From DASVFB01 sp036380275 (lineage in GTDB: Bacteria; Actinomycetota; Thermoleophilia; Gaiellales; Gaiellaceae): a stretch of 8,703 nucleotides of DNA. The translations under genes were made by a program, and so were the position numbers. Within the stretch, counting starts at the first letter, position 1; every line of letters begins with the position of its first letter. Below the pieces are notes generated by a model. That model searched no databases. It was not told the DNA's origin and saw nothing but the letters and a program-made list of their open reading frames with translations. The stretch spans positions 1 through 8,703 of the forward strand of contig DASVFB010000022.1 of assembly GCA_036380275.1 (NCBI GenBank). Direction: 5' to 3'. Below, piece by piece: positions 5,684-8,703 of this stretch.

Positions 5684-6098
5684 CGGCGCTGCGCGTCGCC
5701 GCGACGTCCGCGGCGATCGCGTCGATCAGCTCCGCCTCGCTCGCGAACGCGCGCTCGTCACGCAGCCGCTGCCAGAGCTCGACCACGAGTCGCCGGCCGT
5801 ACAGGTCGGCGTCGAAGTCGAGCAGATACGCCTCGACGCGCAGCGACGTGCCGCCGTAGTGCGGGTTGACGCCGATCGAGATCGCGGCCCGGTGGCCGAG
5901 CGCTGCGCCCGCGTAGATCCCCTTCGGCGGCAGCAGCTGGCCTGCGGAGACGTCCAGGTTCGCGGTCGGAAAGCCGAGCGCCTTCCCGCGGCGATCGCCT
6001 TCCACGACCAAGCCTTCGACCTCGAACGGGTGTCCGAGGACGCGTGCCGCCTCGGTCAGCTCGCCGGCGGCGACGAGCTCCTCGACCTCGGCGTTCAC
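5673..6098 (-). CDS. ribF: Riboflavin kinase, single-domain RibF lacking the FMN adenylyltransferase half
   Basis: This 141-residue protein matches only the C-terminal riboflavin kinase domain of the usual ~310-residue bifunctional RibF. It has the ATP/Mg motif GFPTAN (42-47), PPKGIYAG (57-64), the GVNPHYGG segment, the catalytic-type glutamate E89 in VEAYLLDFD, and the LYGRRLVVELWQRLRDE helix region. Residues 2-22 (NAEVEELVAAGELTEAARVLG) correspond to the linker helix that normally joins the two halves, so the cut is just before it. Predicted activity is riboflavin + ATP to FMN. FAD synthesis would need another enzyme. The GTG start at 6098 overlaps the truB stop as GTGA. The frame upstream has no start codon before a TGA 18 codons away, so no larger form is encoded here. 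The last 11 nt overlap the end of the convergent GGT-like gene. Kinase call sure; reason for truncation unknown. Confidence 0.9.
   Translation of the reverse strand: MNAEVEELVAAGELTEAARVLGHPFEVEGLVVEGDRRGKALGFPTANLDVSAGQLLPPKGIYAGAALGHRAAISIGVNPHYGGTSLRVEAYLLDFDADLYGRRLVVELWQRLRDERAFASEAELIDAIAADVAATRSAVRP
5696..5716. other. Perfect hairpin near the convergent gene ends
   Basis: TCGCCGCG and CGCGGCGA form an 8-bp stem around ACGTC. It starts 13 nt after the stop of the GGT-like gene and lies in the last codons of ribF. No T-tract follows on either strand, so it is not a standard intrinsic terminator. It is the only strong stem I see at this convergent junction and may weakly end or protect the plus-strand transcript. 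Since it is also coding sequence for an Ala-rich helix, chance is possible. Confidence 0.3.
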
Positions 6099-6805
6099 GC
6101 GCGACCCATCCGGCGGAGCGCGTCCTTCGGTGCGCGAGCCTGCGCCTCAGGCGCAAGCCGGTCGAACGCGGCGCCCGGCTCGAGCAGCCGTTCCGGATCT
6201 ACCTCGTCGACGCTGAACGGTCCGACTTCGAGTCGTCGCAGGGTGCGGCAGTGCCCGCCGAGCGCCGTCGCGATCGCCCGCACGTACGTCCCCGAGCTGA
6301 CGCGCAGGTCGAGCCGCGCGGCACCGTCGCCATACGTGATGACGTCGAGCGCGTCCACCTGCGAACGCCGCACTGGCATGTCCACCTCCACGCCGCGCCG
6401 CGCGAGCCGGTAGGCACGCTCGCCACTGATCTTCACCGCCGATGCGGCCGGGATGGGCAGCTCGACCTCGCCGCGGAGGTCCTTGAGCCGCTCCTCCAGC
6501 TCGCCGGCCGAAGGCGGCGCATGCTGCTCGAGGACGTCTCCCTCCGGGTCGCCCGTCGACGTCGTGGCGGAGAGATCGACATCCGCGACGTAGCGCTTGT
6601 CCAGGCCGACGAAGCACGGCTGCAGCTTGGTCGTCCAACCGGATAACACAATGAGCAGTCCGGTGGCGAATGGGTCGAGCGTGCCGGCGTGGCCCGTGCG
6701 CGCGCCCGTCCGCCGCCGCAGCTCGGCGATCACCTTGAAGGACGAGGGTCCCGCGGGCTTGTCGAGCAGGACGACGCCCGCTGGCTCAAGCGCGCGCGGA
6801 ACCAC
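6095..6805 (-). CDS. truB: tRNA pseudouridine(55) synthase TruB (short C-terminus)
   Basis: TruB makes Psi55 in the T-loop of tRNA. With the GTG start at 6805 the protein has 236 residues. It has VLLDKPAGPSSF near the N-terminus, the catalytic motif GHAGTLDPFATG with nucleophile D44, the KRY motif (Y72), the SAVKISGERAYRLAR segment, and SSGTYVR (170-176), which forms part of the active site. The frame is open up to 6898, but that part overlaps the nrnA 3' end and encodes a low-complexity Arg/Ser stretch. GTG 6805 is the closest start before the conserved domain and overlaps the nrnA end by about 20 nt, implying coupled translation. The protein stops soon after the catalytic domain (EPGAAFDRLAPEAQARAP...), about 50 residues or more short of common TruB proteins, which have an extra C-terminal or PUA domain. 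It overlaps ribF by GTGA. Confidence 0.93.
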   Translation of the reverse strand: MVPRALEPAGVVLLDKPAGPSSFKVIAELRRRTGARTGHAGTLDPFATGLLIVLSGWTTKLQPCFVGLDKRYVADVDLSATTSTGDPEGDVLEQHAPPSAGELEERLKDLRGEVELPIPAASAVKISGERAYRLARRGVEVDMPVRRSQVDALDVITYGDGAARLDLRVSSGTYVRAIATALGGHCRTLRRLEVGPFSVDEVDPERLLEPGAAFDRLAPEAQARAPKDALRRMGRA

Positions 6806-7805
6806 GCGCGGCCACGTACTCGCGTCGAATGACCTCGGTGATCTCCTCGATCGACTGCTCGCTCGAGAAGCCGGCGGCCTGCCTGTGCCCGCCGCCATTG
6901 AACTGCCGCGCGATCGCGGAGACGTCGACCTCGTCGGTGCTCGAGCGCAAAGACACGCGTCTCGTGGGCCCGTCCGAGCGCGGCGGCTCGCGGATCAGCA
7001 CCGAAACGATCGCGCCCTCGACGGCGCGGAGGTAGTCGATGATCCCTTCGCTGTACGGCTCGGCCGCGCCGACGTCCGCGAAGTCGCCGCGCAACAGAAA
7101 CGAGACGACGAGCGCACCGCCCTCGTACACCTGTGCACGCTCGAGCGCGCGCGCCAGCAGCTTCAGCTTTGCGAACTGGACGTTCTCGTATACGCCCTGG
7201 AACACGCGGTGGACGTTCGCCCCGGCCTCCACGAGCTCGGCGGCGAGTCGCAGGGTCTTCGGCGTGGTGTTGGCGTACTGGAAACGACCGGTGTCGGTGA
7301 CAACGGCGATGTAGAGGGCCTCGGCGATCTCGGGCGTCAGCCGGACACCGAGCTCGGAGAAGACGTCGCGCAGCACCTCTGCGGTCGACGACGCGTCAGG
7401 GACGATGAGATTGACATCGCCGAACCGCGTGTTGTCGTGATGGTGGTCGATGTCGATCGTGAAGGTCGACAGGTGCAGGATCTCCGGATCGGGGCCGAGC
7501 CGGCTCTCGTTGGCGCAGTCGACCGCAAGCAGCACGCGTTCCTCGCCGTCATCCGGAACGGTGCGCTCGAGCTCGTCGAGCGGCATGAACATGTACTCGG
7601 CCGGCAGCGGGGCGTGGCCGGCGAGGTACATGTAGACGTCCTTGCCGAGCTGTCGCAGCGCGAGCGTCACCGCGAGCAGCGAGCCGAGCGCGTCGCCGTC
7701 CGGGTTTTCGTGCGTCGTGACGAGGAACCGGTCGTGCGAGCGCAGCGCCTCGACGACTGCCTCGAGATCAGCCTTCTGCGTCGTCGTGGTCTGTGACGAG
7801 GTCAT
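6786..7805 (-). CDS. nrnA: DHH/DHHA1 phosphoesterase, NrnA-like (nanoRNase / cyclic dinucleotide phosphodiesterase)
   Basis: This 339-residue protein has the full DHH metal site: HENPDGD (H32, D36, D38), D96 in VDCAN, DHHH (120-123, followed by DN), and TDTGRF (D171). The C-terminal DHHA1 substrate domain has the GGGHRQAAG motif (304-312). The family degrades 2-5-nt RNAs and pAp, and in actinobacteria also pApA and cyclic di-AMP. A gene of this type directly after rbfA matches Rv2837c in M. tuberculosis. The ATG at 7805 lies inside rbfA (38-nt overlap). No later start codon precedes the conserved region (LEAVVEALRSHDRFLVTTH), so the overlap seems real and suggests translational coupling. The first ten residues, with four Thr in a row, are encoded within the overlap. 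The enzyme would finish the work of PNPase, encoded in the same block, by removing the shortest RNA products. Confidence 0.95.
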   Translation of the reverse strand: MTSSQTTTTQKADLEAVVEALRSHDRFLVTTHENPDGDALGSLLAVTLALRQLGKDVYMYLAGHAPLPAEYMFMPLDELERTVPDDGEERVLLAVDCANESRLGPDPEILHLSTFTIDIDHHHDNTRFGDVNLIVPDASSTAEVLRDVFSELGVRLTPEIAEALYIAVVTDTGRFQYANTTPKTLRLAAELVEAGANVHRVFQGVYENVQFAKLKLLARALERAQVYEGGALVVSFLLRGDFADVGAAEPYSEGIIDYLRAVEGAIVSVLIREPPRSDGPTRRVSLRSSTDEVDVSAIARQFNGGGHRQAAGFSSEQSIEEITEVIRREYVAARGSARA

Positions 7806-8124
7806 CGATCAACTTCGACATGCGAACACCCTGTTCGACCGAGGGATCGTATTGGAAGGTCAATTGAGGCGTGCGCTTCAGCCTCAGCTCTTCCGCGATT
7901 CGCCCCTGGAGCACGCCGTGCGCCGCTTCGAGCCCGGCGAGCGACTGCGCCCGCTTCCGCTCCGAGCCCAGAACGCTGACGTAGACGGTCGCCTGTCGCA
8001 GATCGCGTGACGTGTCGACGCCCGTTACGGTGATGAAGCCGACGCGCGGATCCTTCAGCTCGCCGATCGCTTCGGCGAGCACCGCGCGAACGGCTTCGTT
8101 GACCCGGCGCATCCGGTCACTCAT
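7768..8124 (-). CDS. rbfA: 30S ribosome-binding factor A
   Basis: This 118-residue protein has the single KH-like fold of RbfA. It begins MSDRMRRVNEAVRAVLAEAI, then has ELKDPRVGFITVTGVDTSRDLRQATVYVSVLG and the C-terminal PQLTFQYDPSVEQGVRMSKLIDDL motif, all close to the family pattern and usual length. RbfA binds the immature 30S subunit and helps mature the 5' end of 16S rRNA, notably in the cold. Its ATG overlaps the stop of the upstream DUF503 gene by 8 nt (ATGAGTGA), and its own 3' end overlaps nrnA. The infB-DUF503-rbfA order is conserved in Gram-positive bacteria. Confidence 0.96.
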   Translation of the reverse strand: MSDRMRRVNEAVRAVLAEAIGELKDPRVGFITVTGVDTSRDLRQATVYVSVLGSERKRAQSLAGLEAAHGVLQGRIAEELRLKRTPQLTFQYDPSVEQGVRMSKLIDDLVTDHDDAEG

Positions 8125-8416
8125 CGATCGTCACGACCCTGCGCTCGACGCCGGCGCACTCGAACTCTTGCCCGTGTAGATAGCGCTCTGCGTCGGCGAG
8201 CAGCCCCTCGACTCCGGTGTAGTCGCGCGCGACGCACGCCACCGTGATCCGCGCCCGCTGCCAGAGCTCGTGGTGGTCGACCTCCGCGACGGAAGCGCCG
8301 AATCGCTGCTGCAGCTGCGCCTTGACCGACTTCACGAACTTGCGCTTGCCCTTCAGCGAGCCCGATTCGGGGAAGTGCAGCTCGGCCGAGAGAATCCCGA
8401 CGTAGCCGGCGCCCAT
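8117..8416 (-). CDS. ylxP: YlxP-like DUF503 family protein
   Basis: This is a 99-residue protein with the DUF503 hallmarks: YVGILSAELHFPESGSLKGKR near the N-terminus, the FGASVAEVDHHELWQRA core and a C-terminal VERRVVTIDE strand. The B. subtilis counterpart YlxP lies in the nusA-infB-rbfA operon. The family is thought to take part in ribosome or RNA metabolism, but its biochemical role is poorly defined. The ATG at 8416 gives the family-length protein and lies 17 nt after the infB stop. The frame is open up to 8554, but that part overlaps infB and is a low-complexity Arg-rich shadow. Fused to rbfA by an 8-nt overlap. Confidence 0.93.
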   Translation of the reverse strand: MGAGYVGILSAELHFPESGSLKGKRKFVKSVKAQLQQRFGASVAEVDHHELWQRARITVACVARDYTGVEGLLADAERYLHGQEFECAGVERRVVTIDE

Positions 8417-8433
8417 CGGCCTATCGAATCGTT

Positions 8434-8703
8434 CTAAGCGGCGGTCGTCGGGGCCGGCTCGCTGAGGTCGGTCCGCTCGACCTGCCGCGTCTCGTAGCAC
8501 TCGAGCACGTCGCCCTCTTTGACGTCGTTGAAGTTGTCGAGGAGGATGCCGCACTCGAATCCCTCCTGCACTTCGCGGACGTCGTCCTTGATGCGCCGAA
8601 GCGACGCGATCGTCGTCTCGTAGATCACGGTGCCGTCGCGCACGACGCGCACCTGCGCACCGCGTCGGACGACGCCGCTCGTGACCATGCAGCCGGCGAT
8701 CGT
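8434..8703 (-). CDS. infB: Translation initiation factor IF-2, C-terminal end (partial, runs off the window)
   Basis: These are the last 89 residues of IF-2; the gene continues beyond the right edge. The visible part starts TIAGCMVTSGVVRRGAQVRVVRDG and continues through YETTIASLRRIKDDVREV and FECGILLDNFNDVKEGDVLECYE. This is the C2 domain that binds the CCA-fMet end of the initiator tRNA. A short Pro/Thr/Ala tail follows, ending at TAG. The M that could look like a start is an internal methionine of the conserved IAGCxVT segment. It is the first gene seen of the minus-strand operon. Confidence 0.97.
   Translation of the reverse strand, partial: TIAGCMVTSGVVRRGAQVRVVRDGTVIYETTIASLRRIKDDVREVQEGFECGILLDNFNDVKEGDVLECYETRQVERTDLSEPAPTTAA

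Noticed and set aside
6141..6155. TGCGCCT-C-AGGCGCA inverted repeat as a terminator or element end
   Set aside because: It lies within truB coding sequence with no U-tract and no partner copy seen in the window. Kept only as a possible landmark near the truB-ribF junction.
6806..6898. Longer TruB start at 6898
   Set aside because: The added 31 residues lie within the end of nrnA, are Arg/Ser/Pro rich and are not part of the TruB family.
8417..8554. Longer start for the DUF503 gene at 8554
   Set aside because: The extension lies inside infB and is Arg-rich. The ATG at 8416 gives the normal family length.
1..8703. A novel defence, mobile or CRISPR system
   Set aside because: Every substantial coding region is assigned to a housekeeping family or the GGT-like gene. 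No repeat array, transposase, integrase or toxin-antitoxin pair is visible.

Overview
The window is high-GC DNA that is almost entirely coding. It carries the conserved bacterial translation/RNA-decay block: infB (3' end) – ylxP/DUF503 – rbfA – nrnA – truB – ribF, then rpsO – pnp – M16 peptidase. All of these lie on the minus strand. Plus-strand coordinates therefore run from the last gene of the block (M16 peptidase, left) to the first (infB, right). The GC-rich codon use, the GTG starts, the DHH phosphoesterase next to rbfA and the M16 peptidase after pnp fit an actinobacterium (Actinomycetota), perhaps a deep lineage such as Thermoleophilia. The class-level guess is an inference from gene order and composition and is not proven.

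Right part (5673-8703): the C-terminal end of IF-2 enters from the window edge. It is followed by five minus-strand genes packed without gaps: 17 nt, then overlaps of 8, 38 and about 20 nt, then a GTGA overlap. These are ylxP, rbfA (ribosome maturation), nrnA (nanoRNA/cyclic dinucleotide phosphodiesterase), truB (tRNA Psi55 synthase) and ribF. The ribF product is only a riboflavin kinase. The FMN adenylyltransferase half normally present is absent, and the upstream TruB is also short at its C-terminus, so both truncations meet at the same junction near 6095-6140.

Middle (4218-5683): one plus-strand gene, a compact and divergent gamma-glutamyltransferase-like protein, sits inside the block. 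Its stop overlaps the ribF stop head-on (11 nt), and its start faces rpsO across a 98-nt divergent intergenic region.

Left part (27-4217): rpsO (S15), pnp (PNPase) and an M16 zinc peptidase. The 92-nt rpsO-pnp spacer can fold into a long near-perfect hairpin, or alternatively into a second hairpin that hides the pnp Shine-Dalgarno sequence. The two share one arm, so they exclude each other. This suggests a bistable autoregulatory leader. PNPase has a helical linker about 80 residues longer than that of E. coli and an Arg/Gly-rich tail. A 10-bp GC hairpin with a GNRA loop separates pnp from the GTG start of the M16 gene.

I see no mobile element, CRISPR array, tRNA, rRNA or phage gene. The novelty here lies in how housekeeping genes are controlled and trimmed, not in an accessory defence or metabolic system.
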